A DNA stretch of 64,000 bases from Dyadobacter chenhuakuii (GTDB lineage Bacteria > Bacteroidota > Bacteroidia > Cytophagales > Spirosomataceae), in contig NZ_CP098805.1 of the NCBI RefSeq assembly GCF_023821985.2, positions 1,488,001 to 1,552,000 of the forward strand, written 5' to 3'. Under the pieces are notes generated by a model. The model was not told the origin of the DNA. It worked only from the letters and a program-made list of their open reading frames with translations, and made no database searches. The translations under genes were made by a program, and so were the position numbers. Positions 17,857 to 27,405 of this stretch are shown here, in pieces; the first letter of the stretch is position 1; each line of letters begins with the position of its first letter.

Positions 17857-18894
17857 ATGAAAAATACGATCAAGACGGGCATGATGATGCTCATCCTGTC
17901 AGCCACGCTGCTTGCGTGCAAGGAAGAAAAGAAAGTGGAAGAAACGGACCCGACTATTCCCGTAAAAATCATCAGTTCAGCAGCATTAACCCAGTCGCAA
18001 CCCGTGCAGACTTCGGGCTTGCTTGGCACTGAAAATGAGGCAAACCTGTCCTTTAAAGTAGGTGGAATTATTAATACTATCCTGGTAAAAGAAGGCGACA
18101 AAGTGCGTAAAGGACAGCTTTTGGCAACACTTAATGCCACAGAATTTGCAGCGCAAATGGCACAGGCAGAGGAGAATTTTATGAAAGCCAAGCGTGACGC
18201 CCAACGCACCCAGAACCTGTTTCGCGACAGCGTAAATACAAAAGAACAGCTGGAAAACAGCCTTACCACCTTGCATGTGGCCGAAAAGCAACTGGACATT
18301 GTCCGCTTCAACCTCTCGCAGGCTAAAATTTACGCGACAACGGACGGCGTGGTGATTCAAAAGTTGAAGAATCCCGGCGAGCAAGTGGCGGGCGGTTCGC
18401 CGGTGTTGTATATCAGCAGCACAAATAACAAGGATTGGGTGATCAAGTGCGGCTTAACGGATAAGGATTGGACGCGCTTGAAAGGCGGCGAAAAAGCAGA
18501 AATCGTCTTTGACGCTTATCCGCAAACTTTTTCAGGAAGCATTGCAACACTCTCACAAGGCAGCGATGCGGGTTCAGGTTTATATCAGGCCGAAATCCGG
18601 CTGGATAAGCAGCCCGCTAAGCTCGCAAACGGTCTTTTTGCTAAGGTTAGCATTTATCCGAAACAAAAGACAGAGATGATATCCGTCCCGGTGGATGCCT
18701 TGATAGAGGGCGAAAGCGACAGCGCTTTTGTGTTTGTGGCAGCGAATGGGAAAGCATTGAAAAAGCAGGTTAAAGTAGCGTTTCTGGAAGGGGAGAAGGC
18801 GTTTATTCTTTCGGGGATTGATGCCGGTGCGCAGATCATCCGGGAAGGTTCAGCTTATCTGGCAGATGGCTCGGCAATCAAAATAGTTCAGTAA
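17857..18894 (+). CDS. RND efflux periplasmic adaptor (lipoprotein)
   Basis: This 345-residue membrane-fusion protein has the lipobox cysteine at C21 (ATLLAC). Its order is beta-barrel and lipoyl parts (ANLSFKVGGIINTILVKEGDKV, KIYATTDGVVIQKLKNPGEQV) flanking a helical hairpin (about 95-150), then the beta-barrel and membrane-proximal domains. It bridges the inner-membrane pump (18913) and the TolC-like channel (16445). It is the third gene of the operon, 14 bp after tolC and 18 bp before the pump. Confidence 0.92.
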   Translation: MKNTIKTGMMMLILSATLLACKEEKKVEETDPTIPVKIISSAALTQSQPVQTSGLLGTENEANLSFKVGGIINTILVKEGDKVRKGQLLATLNATEFAAQMAQAEENFMKAKRDAQRTQNLFRDSVNTKEQLENSLTTLHVAEKQLDIVRFNLSQAKIYATTDGVVIQKLKNPGEQVAGGSPVLYISSTNNKDWVIKCGLTDKDWTRLKGGEKAEIVFDAYPQTFSGSIATLSQGSDAGSGLYQAEIRLDKQPAKLANGLFAKVSIYPKQKTEMISVPVDALIEGESDSAFVFVAANGKALKKQVKVAFLEGEKAFILSGIDAGAQIIREGSAYLADGSAIKIVQ

Positions 18895-18912
18895 CATTCA
18901 AACCCCTACGTC

Positions 18913-21900
18913 ATGAAATTACCTGAATTTGCCGTTAAGAATTACCAGTTTACATTGGTGATTTTCCTGGCCGTGCTGGCGCTGGGCGTTTATTCGCTCT
19001 TCACGATGCCGCGCAGCGAAGATCCCGACATTCATCCGCCTCAGTTCACCGTCGTCATTGTTTACCCCGGTGCCAGTCCGAAAGATATGGAGCAGCTGGT
19101 GGTGGACCCGATGGAAAAAAAGATCAACGAGCTGGACGATATGAAGCACGTGATTACGGACATCAACGACGGGCTGGCCGTGATGCAGGTGCAGTACAAA
19201 TACAGTTCCGATCCTGATGACAAATACCAGGAGCTGGTTCGCGAGATCAATAGTCTGAGAAACAGCTTGCCTGCGGACATTAACGACATTCGGATCAATA
19301 AGCAGATCCCGTCGGACGTGAGCATTTACCAATATGCATTGATCAGCGAAAATGCTTCCTATGCGCAGCTGAAAAAGTATTCCAAAGAATTTAAGGAGCG
19401 ACTTGAAAAGGTCAAATCGTTGAAAAAGGTCGAGTATGCCGGCTTTCCGGAACGCCAGGTGAAGGTTAGCCTCAATTTGGAAAAAATTGCCCAGCAAAAG
19501 CTTACGCAGAACCAGATCATCAGTGCCTTACAGAGCGAGAATGTGAACATTCCGGGGGGCAGCATCAGTATGGCGACCAAAAAGCTGAACATTAAGACCA
19601 GCGGAAATTACCGGACGCTGGAAGAGGTCGCAAACACAGTTGTATCTACGTCCGGCGGGAAGATCGTTTACCTGAAAGACGTTGCGGATGTGAAGCTGGG
19701 CTATGAAGACGAAACGCACATTACACGCTTGAACGGTTTCCGGTGCAGCTTCGTGAATGTAAGCCAGAAAGAAGGTGAGAACATTATAGCAGTCCAGGAC
19801 CAGGTTTCACCCATTGTTGCGAGCTTTGAAAAGGAGCTCCCGTCGAACATTGATCTGGTTAAAGTTTTTGATCAGGCCAAAAGCGTTGACATTCGTTTAT
19901 CTCATTTCGCAAGGGATTTTGGCATTGCCATACTGCTTGTGTTGCTGACTTTGCTGCCGCTGGGTTCTCGGGCTTCGGTGGTGGTGATGATTTCCATTCC
20001 GCTTTCACTCAGTATCGGGCTTACAATGATGAACTTGCTGGGTTATAATATCAACCAACTGAGCATTGTAGGGATGATTGTGGCCTTAGGGATCCTGGTG
20101 GACGACAGCATAGTGGTGGTCGAGAACATTGAGCGTTATTTGCGGATGGGTTATGGCCGCGTCGAGGCAGCCGTGAAAGCATCCTCGCAGATCGGTATGG
20201 CGGTTGTGGGTTGTACGATTTTATTGATTTTTGCCTTCTTACCACTTGTTTTCCTGCCGGAAGGCGCGGGCGATTTTATCAGAAGTCTGCCGCTTTCTGT
20301 AATTACCACGGTTTTCGCATCCATGCTGGTGTCGCTTACGATCGTTCCGTTTTTGTCCAGCATTATTTTGAAAAAGCATGCGAGCGCGGAAGGTAACTTT
20401 TTGCTGCGCGGCATGAAGAAAGGCATTCACAAAACTTACGGAAGTCTTTTGGATAAAGCATTGAAATGGCCTGCTGTTACATTGGTGCTGGCCGGGTTGA
20501 TCTTCGCAGGTTCACTCGCACTTGTCCCACTGATCGGGAATAGTTTGTTTCCAAAATCAGAAAAACCAATGTTCCTTATCGACATTGAAACACCGCAGGG
20601 CACCAATTTGAAAAAGACGAACCAGGTGACACGCTATGTCGAAGGGATTTTAAAACAGGAACCCCAGATCACTTCGTTTGCGACCAATGTGGGAAAAGGA
20701 AATCCAAGAGTCTATTACAATGTTATCCAGCGAAATGAAAGTGAGAATTTTGCAGAGATTTTTGTGCAGGTGGAAGGACTCGAAACGGAGGAAAAAGTGG
20801 AGGTTATCGAGCGGTTAAGAAAAAAGCTGGAACGTTACCCGGGTGCGGAAATCAAGGTGAAGGATTTTGAGCAAGGCCCGCTGATTGAGGCGCCGCTTGC
20901 TTACCGCATTTATGGCGAAAATCTTGACGATCTGCGAAAAACCGCATTCCGCGTGGCTGATATGCTGAGCAAGGTGGAAGGAACGATCTATGTGAACAAT
21001 CCCCTGCAAGTGCAGCCCACAGACTTAAAAGTGAACATCAATAAGGAGAAAGCAGGAACGCTGGGCATTTCATCGGCCGACATTGACCGCACTGTGCGGC
21101 TCGGCACGGCGGGACTGAATGTAGCCACGTATCGCGAGGATGTTGGAAAAGCAGATAATTATAATGTGAATGTGTCTGTTTCCCGGAATGCGACTATCCA
21201 GGATTATAGTGTTTTTGACAAATTATATGTCACGTCCGCATCCGGCGCGAACATTCCCTTGAAGAATGTGGCCAACATTGAATTTGAAAGCTCACCAAAC
21301 CAGATCCGGCATTATGATAAGGACCGCTATGTCACGGTTTCGTCCTTTGTGAAGCCGGGTTACAATGTGCAGCGCATCAACGAGGACATTACAGCCAAGC
21401 TCGGGCAGTTCAAATTTGCAGATGGCCAGACCTTTACTGTGGCAGGTGAAAAAGAAAGCCAGCAAGAAAGCTTTGGCGGTTTAGGCTTAATCATTCTGGT
21501 TACCATATTCGGTTTTTTGGGTGTATTAATTTTGGAATTCAAGACATTCAAGAGCATTGTGATCGTGCTTTCCGTGATCCCTTTGGGCATAGTAGGCGGC
21601 CTGGCAATGCTTTTCCTGACCGGTGAGACGCTTTCTTTCACGGCAACGATCGGTTTTATAGCATTAGTAGGCATTGAGGTGAAAAACTCACTGCTGGTTG
21701 TGGACTTTACCAACCAGCTGCGTGCACAGGGAATGGGGATTGAAGAAGCCATTATTGAAGCCGGGGAAATCCGGTTTGTGCCGATCCTGCTTACTTCGAT
21801 GACCGCGATTGGTGGTTTGCTGCCGCTTGTGTTCGAATACAGCGCGCTTTATTCGCCCCTGGCGCTGGTGTTAATCGGCGGATTGATCAGTTCTACATTG

Positions 21901-21996
21901 CTTTCGCGGCTTGTTACGCCGGTGATGTACAAACTTCTTCCGCCGTCGATCGAGCATGTCGCTAAGGAAGAAGCGATCCTGGAACCTCAGTTTTAA
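18913..21996 (+). CDS. RND family inner-membrane efflux pump (AcrB-type)
   Basis: This 1027-residue pump has a first transmembrane helix at about 12-32, two large periplasmic loops, and two sets of six helices. The conserved acidic pair for proton transfer is visible in the TM4 region (GILVDDSIVVVENIERY). The motif PGASPKDMEQLVVDPMEKKI after helix 1 is typical of the group that includes multidrug and CzcA-like pumps. Nothing in the sequence fixes the substrate, and it looks more like a multidrug/HAE-type pump than a metal pump. It is the last gene of the TetR-controlled operon. A hairpin 36 bp later (22030-22072) may serve as terminator for both strands. Confidence 0.92.
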   Translation: MKLPEFAVKNYQFTLVIFLAVLALGVYSLFTMPRSEDPDIHPPQFTVVIVYPGASPKDMEQLVVDPMEKKINELDDMKHVITDINDGLAVMQVQYKYSSDPDDKYQELVREINSLRNSLPADINDIRINKQIPSDVSIYQYALISENASYAQLKKYSKEFKERLEKVKSLKKVEYAGFPERQVKVSLNLEKIAQQKLTQNQIISALQSENVNIPGGSISMATKKLNIKTSGNYRTLEEVANTVVSTSGGKIVYLKDVADVKLGYEDETHITRLNGFRCSFVNVSQKEGENIIAVQDQVSPIVASFEKELPSNIDLVKVFDQAKSVDIRLSHFARDFGIAILLVLLTLLPLGSRASVVVMISIPLSLSIGLTMMNLLGYNINQLSIVGMIVALGILVDDSIVVVENIERYLRMGYGRVEAAVKASSQIGMAVVGCTILLIFAFLPLVFLPEGAGDFIRSLPLSVITTVFASMLVSLTIVPFLSSIILKKHASAEGNFLLRGMKKGIHKTYGSLLDKALKWPAVTLVLAGLIFAGSLALVPLIGNSLFPKSEKPMFLIDIETPQGTNLKKTNQVTRYVEGILKQEPQITSFATNVGKGNPRVYYNVIQRNESENFAEIFVQVEGLETEEKVEVIERLRKKLERYPGAEIKVKDFEQGPLIEAPLAYRIYGENLDDLRKTAFRVADMLSKVEGTIYVNNPLQVQPTDLKVNINKEKAGTLGISSADIDRTVRLGTAGLNVATYREDVGKADNYNVNVSVSRNATIQDYSVFDKLYVTSASGANIPLKNVANIEFESSPNQIRHYDKDRYVTVSSFVKPGYNVQRINEDITAKLGQFKFADGQTFTVAGEKESQQESFGGLGLIILVTIFGFLGVLILEFKTFKSIVIVLSVIPLGIVGGLAMLFLTGETLSFTATIGFIALVGIEVKNSLLVVDFTNQLRAQGMGIEEAIIEAGEIRFVPILLTSMTAIGGLLPLVFEYSALYSPLALVLIGGLISSTLLSRLVTPVMYKLLPPSIEHVAKEEAILEPQF

Positions 21997-22029
21997 AATT
22001 GTCGGCCCAGGTCATTGGTAGAATCCAAA

Positions 22030-22072
22030 AAACGGCACCAGCAAGAGTAACGCGGTTCTATTGCTGGTGCCG
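22030..22072 (-). terminator. Terminator after the small membrane-protein gene (possibly bidirectional)
   Basis: A perfect 12-bp stem (CGGCACCAGCAA / TTGCTGGTGCCG, 16-nt loop) at 22033-22072 is followed on the minus strand by six T. On the plus strand it lies 36 bp past the RND pump stop but has no T-run, so the minus strand is its main direction. Confidence 0.8.
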
Positions 22073-22096
22073 GTAATAACATATGACGAGGAGGGA

Positions 22097-22255
22097 TTAA
22101 CGTGCACTAAGTTGGTCAGACATTTCCTGGTGCATCCGAGTCTTCTTTTGTGCGTTCCCCACTTGTCCGCTGTGCCATCGGCAGACCGAGAGAATTAATA
22201 AGAGGATAAGCAGGAAGGATTGCAGAAAGAAATACTTGTACTTGACCAGTCGCAT
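22097..22255 (-). CDS. Small single-helix membrane protein (52 aa)
   Basis: The ATG at 22255 gives a 52-residue protein: MRLVKYKY, one strongly hydrophobic helix (FFLQSFLLILLLILSVC), then a charged Gln/Arg-rich tail ending QEMSDQLSAR. The tail would be cytoplasmic or periplasmic depending on topology; the basic N-terminus favours N-in. A longer frame from 22327 is possible but adds no membrane helix. A terminator with a T-run stands 25 bp downstream on the same strand, and a TACATTTG box (22285-22292) lies 30 bp upstream, both of which support a real gene. The role is unknown; it is adjacent to the RND operon but on the opposite strand. Confidence 0.55.
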   Translation of the reverse strand: MRLVKYKYFFLQSFLLILLLILSVCRWHSGQVGNAQKKTRMHQEMSDQLSAR

Positions 22256-22284
22256 GGATTTCACTGAGAAGATGTCTAACACTT

Positions 22285-22292
22285 CAAATGTA
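22285..22292 (-). promoter_or_regulatory. Possible -7 promoter box of the small membrane-protein gene
   Basis: On the minus strand TACATTTG matches the TAnnTTTG consensus exactly, 30 bp before the ATG at 22255. No TTG is found at the expected upstream spacing, so confidence is modest. Confidence 0.35.
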
Positions 22293-22401
22293 GGAATAAC
22301 CCCCTTGCAGACCTGAAATTGGAGCATTCCAAAAACATTCCAATTTGAAATGCACTGATAGCTTGCGGGTTATCTTTTCGATTCAGTTTTCGGTTACTCC
22401 C

Positions 22402-24114
22402 TCAGATTGTAGTAACCACATCTCTCAAATCCGATTCTTCCGGGAGGTTCAGTTTTTTGCGGATCCTGTGGCGGATTACGCGGACACTTTGCACGGAAAT
22501 TCCGAGCGTGCTGGCCATTTCTTTATAGGTAAGATTCAGTTTGGCAAGCGCCATGAACCGGGTTTCGGCAGGCGTAAGACCGGGAAGCTTTTCCCTTAAC
22601 CGCGAGAGGTAACCAACGTGTATTTTTTCAAACAGACTTCTGAAATACTCCCATTGTTCGTCGGTCAGGATCGTAATGTTCTGCAATTCCTGAACGGTTT
22701 CCTCGCTCTGGTTCATGCCGTACCGCGCGCTGAGCTCTTCCACAAGCTGGGTTTTTTCCGAAATGCTTCGCGTAAACTCTTCCAGCTGTATGGAAGCAAA
22801 GTTTAGTTCCTGTTCCGCTTTGGCGAGCTGATCGTTGATAGCACGCTGTTTTTCACGGTTTTTGTAATAATGGGTTTTATAAAAATACAATGCGACTACA
22901 ACCAGCAGCAGCACCAGAATGAGCAGGATATTCCGCTCCAATGTTTTGATCTGCTTTTCAGTGGCGATTCGCTCCATAGCGGACCGGTGTGCCTGTATCT
23001 GTGCCTTTTCTCCGGCCCGGAGCATCTGGATCGAATTGAAATCCTGTTCAAAAATGTTCCTGATGCGCGCCGCAGAGTCGAGATAAACATTGGTTAAGGC
23101 GAAGCGGCCCCTTGCGGCGTGGACTTTGCCGTAAACCTGGTAAAGCAGTTCGAGCGGCTTGTCATTCCCGCAACGTGCCACAGCTTCCCGCGCCAGGTGC
23201 ATCTCTTTTTCAGCCTTCGCAATATTGTTCTGCCGAAAGTGAATGTCGGCAAGCATTGCGCGTGATCTGGCAACCTGACTGTAATCCGAAATAAGCACAG
23301 CCTGATCGACATTTGCTTCCAAAAGTGGGATCGCCTCCACGTATTTTCCACGCAGATAAGCCGTATGGCCCAGGTCTCCAAGCGCGATGCCTTTCCAGAC
23401 ATTGTAGTCGTCAATGCCCACATTTTGCAGGATCCTTTTGAAATAATAATCAGCAGATTCTATAAATCCGGTTTTAATGTAGCTCAGGCCGATAGTGTTC
23501 AATGCGGTGTTATGCACGCCACGATGTTCCTGAATAACATTGGCCGTCAACGCTTCCCGTGAAAAACTGATGGCATTTTTGTAATCGCCGAAATAATAGT
23601 AAGCTTCGCCGATCTGGGTAAGGAAGTATGCTTTTTCTGGAAATTGCTTATCTGAGATCTTTGTTAGCAGCGGGTGTATGGTCAAATATTCCTCAAATGC
23701 GCGCTCATAATTTTTTGTGTCATACCAATACAAATGCGCCAGGAACCTTCTCGCCCGGAGATGGATCTGCATGTTCCCGGCATCGTAAGATTTTGCTACT
23801 AAGGCTTTAAGATCCAGAATATGCCGCTTGGAAGCTTTCTTATCAACTTCCCGATTCAGCATGATCTTCATAAATTCTGCTTCCAGGACCAAATCGTCAT
23901 CGTTGTTCTTCGCAGCGACTTGTTTGAGCGTTTCCAGTGATTTGTAACCGGCTGCGCTATCACCGTTATTGATGTGAAGGTCAATAAATCGCCGGAGCGC
24001 CGTATAGCGCTCGATGGGGGGCTTATTTACAATGTTATCGAATTGAGCATCAGCAACAAATGCTGAAAATAGAAGGCATAATAAAATGAAACATTTACTA
24101 AAAATGCGTTTCAT
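22402..24114 (-). CDS. Membrane-bound TPR regulator with LuxR-type HTH
   Basis: This 570-residue protein has a signal peptide (cleavage near ADAQ, residue 23), an array of tetratricopeptide-like helices (about 30-370), one transmembrane helix (about 395-415: ILLILVLLLVVVALYF), a coiled coil, and a C-terminal HTH (LTPAETRFMALAKLNLTYKEMASTLGISVQSVRVIRHRIRKKL) of LuxR/GerE type. The TPR part would be periplasmic and the HTH cytoplasmic. This architecture is common in Bacteroidota, where such proteins are thought to control gene expression from the membrane, but the signal and targets are unknown. A terminator-like hairpin in the 5' region (24177-24204) suggests leader control or a separate small RNA. 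Confidence 0.88.
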   Translation of the reverse strand: MKRIFSKCFILLCLLFSAFVADAQFDNIVNKPPIERYTALRRFIDLHINNGDSAAGYKSLETLKQVAAKNNDDDLVLEAEFMKIMLNREVDKKASKRHILDLKALVAKSYDAGNMQIHLRARRFLAHLYWYDTKNYERAFEEYLTIHPLLTKISDKQFPEKAYFLTQIGEAYYYFGDYKNAISFSREALTANVIQEHRGVHNTALNTIGLSYIKTGFIESADYYFKRILQNVGIDDYNVWKGIALGDLGHTAYLRGKYVEAIPLLEANVDQAVLISDYSQVARSRAMLADIHFRQNNIAKAEKEMHLAREAVARCGNDKPLELLYQVYGKVHAARGRFALTNVYLDSAARIRNIFEQDFNSIQMLRAGEKAQIQAHRSAMERIATEKQIKTLERNILLILVLLLVVVALYFYKTHYYKNREKQRAINDQLAKAEQELNFASIQLEEFTRSISEKTQLVEELSARYGMNQSEETVQELQNITILTDEQWEYFRSLFEKIHVGYLSRLREKLPGLTPAETRFMALAKLNLTYKEMASTLGISVQSVRVIRHRIRKKLNLPEESDLRDVVTTI

Positions 24115-24176
24115 TAATGTTCGGGAGGGTTAGGTTTGGGTTGTTGAGCCTGTTTGCCACCGAAGGCAAATGTGTT

Positions 24177-24204
24177 TAAAAAATGGCGGCCATTTCTGAC
24201 CGCC
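24177..24204 (-). terminator. Intrinsic terminator in the leader of the TPR/HTH regulator gene
   Basis: On the minus strand GGCGGTCA-GAAA-TGGCCGCC folds into an 8-bp stem (one G-U pair) with a GNRA-type loop and is followed by A and six T. It lies 63 bp upstream of the ATG at 24114 with no annotated gene ending there. Confidence 0.65.
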
Positions 24205-24324
24205 CGCAACCCACAACAAAAGAGTGGCACAGTATTAATCTGCGGTTACACAATTGTAGTCCTTGACTAATCTTAGGTTTTGAAAACCTGTATTTGTGTT
24301 CAGCCATCACTTTAATTTATGGAA
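24178..24324 (-). ncRNA. Candidate small RNA or attenuated leader upstream of the TPR/HTH regulator
   Basis: The 393-bp gap between 24114 and 24508 has no gene, but on the minus strand it holds a promoter-like box (TAATTTTG at 24330-24337, exact TAnnTTTG), a palindrome (AGGTTTTGAAAACCT, 24275-24289), and a strong intrinsic terminator (8-bp stem with a GAAA loop and T-run, 24177-24204). The terminator lies 63 bp before the start codon of the downstream regulator, so the span would give an RNA of about 150 nt or a leader whose readthrough is regulated. The exact ends are estimates. I recognise no RNA family. Confidence 0.35.
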
Positions 24325-24507
24325 AACAGCAAAATTAATTGCTTGCAACTCAACTGTAAACAGATGGTGCCACGATAAATCGGTTCCGATAAAATGATGA
24401 AAGAGGTTGCAGGTGCTAAGCTAATACAAATCCCGACCACATCAAATTTTTCATTTCAGTTGCTAAAATGAGACTTGGCATAAGTTTTATAATTTTATTA
24501 GAGTTCT

Positions 24508-26745
24508 ATGGAAAATTTAAAACAACAGAAAAACGAAGGAAGATTAATCATTGTAGCCTATCGATTGCCATTTAAAATCATTAAGGAAAACGATCAGGTG
24601 CAATTATTCCAAAATTCAGGGGGCCTTGTATCGGCTGTACTCTCCCTGGTTAAAGATAAAAATGGGCCTGTATTCAACGAGGGTGAAAAGATCCAGTGGG
24701 TTGGTTTCTCGGAGAACACCAGGGAAGAATTGGAAGGCCAATCGCTTACTAATGATGACTTTCAGGCGCACCCGGTTTTTATTCCGGATGATGTGAATGA
24801 AAATTACTACGAGGGTTTCTGCAACAATCTGATCTGGCCGCTATGCCATTATTTTCCTTCCCTCGCGCGGTTCAATGATGAATATTTTGAGGCTTATCAA
24901 ATTGCTAATAAGCTGTTTTTTGATAAAATTCAGGAAATCATCCAACCGGGTGACGTGGTTTGGGTACAGGATTATCAGCTGATGCTGCTGCCCGAAATGA
25001 TCCGCAGTAAATTCCCCGATAATAAGATAGGATTCTTTTTCCATATTCCTTTCCCGTCGTTCGAACTGTTCCGCTTGCTGCCCGTTACCTGGCGTAAGGC
25101 CATTGTGAATGGAATTTTGGGCGCGGACGTGGTTGGTTTTCATACAAATGACTATGTTGAATATTTCCTGAAAGCAGCGCGGCTTGTGTCGGGCTATGGA
25201 AATAAGCTGCATTACATTAACATGAGCAACCGGATCGTGAAAGTGGATTCATTCCCCATCAGCGTAGATTTTGATAAATTCAATGATGCGTACGACGAAC
25301 CTATGGTTGCAGAGGCGCGCAACGAAGTAAGGCAATCTCTGAATCAGAAGATCATATTTTCGGTGGACAGGCTGGATTATTCCAAAGGCATAATCCACCG
25401 GCTGCGCGGTTTTCAGCGTTTTTTGGAAAGATATCCGCAATGGCACGAAAAAGTTTCGTTCGTTATGGTCGTGGTTCCTTCCAGGGACACCATCGAGCAG
25501 TATCAGCAGATGAAATCGGAGATCGACCAGACGGTGGGCCGCATTAATGCGGATTATGGAAACATTTACTGGCAACCGATCATATATCAGTATCGCTCAA
25601 TGCCTTACCATGAACTGGTAGGCATGTACACGGCAAGCGATGTTGCATTGATCACACCTGTCCGCGACGGTATGAATCTTGTTTGCAAGGAATATGTGGC
25701 AAGCCGCAAGGACCGGAAAGGTGTGCTGATCCTGAGTGAAATGGCCGGCGCGGCTGCGGAACTCGGAGAGGCATTAATTATTAATCCACTTGATGTCCAG
25801 GACATTGCGGACGCCATTAAAATAGCTTTTGAAATGCCCGAAGAGGAACAGACAAAGCGGATGGATGCCATGCGTGAGCGTATCAAAGCGTACGACGTAT
25901 TTGCCTGGACAGAAGACTTTTTTACCCAAATGACCATGTTAGAACAAGAACACGAGCGCCTGAGACAGGTTTTTCTTACCAATAAAGGCATCGACGCCAT
26001 TCGTCATGCGTATACATCTGCGACCAATCGTATCCTTTTCTTTGACTACGATGGCACCCTGGCACCAATCGTGCCGGATCCTTCCAAAGCCATTGTATCG
26101 GAGGATGTTAAGAAGCTGATCCTGGAAATTGCGAAAAGGGATACGGTCATTATCATCAGCGGACGTGATCGTCATTTTCTGGATAATCTCTTTAAGGACC
26201 TTCCTGTTCATATCATTGCCGAACATGGGGCGCTAATACGCACCAAGGGAAGCGACCAGTGGGATTTGAACGAGAGCTATGAAGAAAACTGGAAGGAGAG
26301 CATCCGTCCGATCATGGATATTTATGCCAAACGGTGCCCGGGTGCATTTGTTGAGGAAAAAGAAACTTCGCTAGCATGGCACTACCGGACAGCCGATGAT
26401 AAGGAATATGCACAGAGACGTGCGCAGGAGCTGCTCTGGCAACTCAAAAATTACATTCAACCGGAGCTGAATTTGCAGGTTATCGATGGTAGCAAAGTTG
26501 TCGAAGTTAAAAAGACCGCATTTAACAAAGGAACCGCAGCCCGGAGCTTTGTTGAAAATGGGAACTATGACTTTGTACTGGCCATCGGGGATGACACTAC
26601 GGACGAGGATATGTTCGAAGCGCTTCCCGAAACTGCTTTCACGATCAAGATCGGCGACGATTTGTCCGCAGCCAGAAACCACATTAAAAGCCAGGAAGAA
26701 GTTTTCCATTTTCTTAACTTTATGGTTTCATCCATCGCGGAATAA
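24508..26745 (+). CDS. Bifunctional trehalose-6-phosphate synthase/phosphatase (OtsA-OtsB fusion)
   Basis: This 745-residue cytoplasmic enzyme makes trehalose in two steps from UDP-glucose and glucose-6-phosphate. The GT20 synthase part (about 10-490) shows the N-terminal glycine loop (QNSGGLVSAVLSLV), HIPFPSFELFRLLP, VDRLDYSKGI, and the acceptor/nucleotide block PVRDGMNLVCKEYVA. The HAD phosphatase part (about 505-740) has its nucleophile D513 in DYDGT, and later GDDTTDEDMF. The synthase N-terminal motif is YRLPF rather than the more common NRLPV. One chain carrying both activities is widespread in Bacteroidota. A Crp-family gene follows 7 bp downstream, so cotranscription is likely. A trehalose role in osmotic or desiccation stress is known for the pathway. 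Confidence 0.95.
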   Translation: MENLKQQKNEGRLIIVAYRLPFKIIKENDQVQLFQNSGGLVSAVLSLVKDKNGPVFNEGEKIQWVGFSENTREELEGQSLTNDDFQAHPVFIPDDVNENYYEGFCNNLIWPLCHYFPSLARFNDEYFEAYQIANKLFFDKIQEIIQPGDVVWVQDYQLMLLPEMIRSKFPDNKIGFFFHIPFPSFELFRLLPVTWRKAIVNGILGADVVGFHTNDYVEYFLKAARLVSGYGNKLHYINMSNRIVKVDSFPISVDFDKFNDAYDEPMVAEARNEVRQSLNQKIIFSVDRLDYSKGIIHRLRGFQRFLERYPQWHEKVSFVMVVVPSRDTIEQYQQMKSEIDQTVGRINADYGNIYWQPIIYQYRSMPYHELVGMYTASDVALITPVRDGMNLVCKEYVASRKDRKGVLILSEMAGAAAELGEALIINPLDVQDIADAIKIAFEMPEEEQTKRMDAMRERIKAYDVFAWTEDFFTQMTMLEQEHERLRQVFLTNKGIDAIRHAYTSATNRILFFDYDGTLAPIVPDPSKAIVSEDVKKLILEIAKRDTVIIISGRDRHFLDNLFKDLPVHIIAEHGALIRTKGSDQWDLNESYEENWKESIRPIMDIYAKRCPGAFVEEKETSLAWHYRTADDKEYAQRRAQELLWQLKNYIQPELNLQVIDGSKVVEVKKTAFNKGTAARSFVENGNYDFVLAIGDDTTDEDMFEALPETAFTIKIGDDLSAARNHIKSQEEVFHFLNFMVSSIAE

Positions 26746-26752
26746 AAAAGAC

Positions 26753-27337
26753 ATGCAAGAAGAGCTTCGGCTGCTGCGAAAACTTATAGAATCAGTCAGG
26801 CCGCTGAATGACGAAGACTGGGATGCATTTTCGGGAATATGGAAACCGTATACAGCCGGTCGTAAGGAAGTCGTTACGACGGCTGGCCAAACCGAAAATT
26901 ATTTGTATTTCGTCGTCAAAGGCATTCAGCGGGTTTATTATCTGGACGATCAGCACCGCGAGGCAACACTGGCTTTCATGTACCCGCCTTCGTTTGGTGG
27001 CGTTGTGGATTCATTGCTCCTGGGCCAGCCTTCGCGGTATTATTACGAAACACTTACCCCATCAGAATTTCTGCGAGCTCCCGTCAACGACTTGCAAGCA
27101 ATGATGGCTAAGCACCCGGCAATTGCCGATATGGTCCGGCTTGGCGTAACCCAAACGCTTTCCGGCATCCTGGAAAGACTGGTGGAAGTGCAGTGCTTTT
27201 CTTCGGAAGATAAATTCCGGAACTTGCTTCGCCGCAGCCCGCACATATTACAGCTCGTGCCACACAAGTATCTGGCCAATTACCTGGGCATAGACGCAAC
27301 GAATTTTAGTAAGTTGATAAATAAGGTCAGGATTTGA
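26753..27337 (+). CDS. Crp/Fnr family transcriptional regulator
   Basis: The ATG at 26753, 7 bp after the trehalose gene, gives a 194-residue protein. The upstream in-frame extension only reads the trehalose gene in another frame. An N-terminal cyclic-nucleotide-binding-like beta-roll (TENYLYFVVKGIQRVYYLDD, then the AFMYPPSFGG turn) is followed by a dimerisation helix (SGILERLVEVQCFSSEDKF) and a short HTH (HKYLANYLGIDATNFSKLINKV). Such short Bacteroidota Crp-like proteins usually do not bind cAMP. The close spacing to the trehalose gene suggests that it senses the same stress, which is inference. Confidence 0.85.
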   Translation: MQEELRLLRKLIESVRPLNDEDWDAFSGIWKPYTAGRKEVVTTAGQTENYLYFVVKGIQRVYYLDDQHREATLAFMYPPSFGGVVDSLLLGQPSRYYYETLTPSEFLRAPVNDLQAMMAKHPAIADMVRLGVTQTLSGILERLVEVQCFSSEDKFRNLLRRSPHILQLVPHKYLANYLGIDATNFSKLINKVRI

Positions 27338-27405
27338 AATGTTGGTTTTTACCAAAAAATTATCCCGCCGCGGTTCTCATTTTTGCATTATAAAACAATA
27401 GCAAA

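Noticed and set aside
24475..24496. TTGGCA and TATAAT-like boxes just before the trehalose gene
   Set aside because: The spacing (about 11 bp) is too short for any known promoter type, and the organism uses TAnnTTTG boxes elsewhere.
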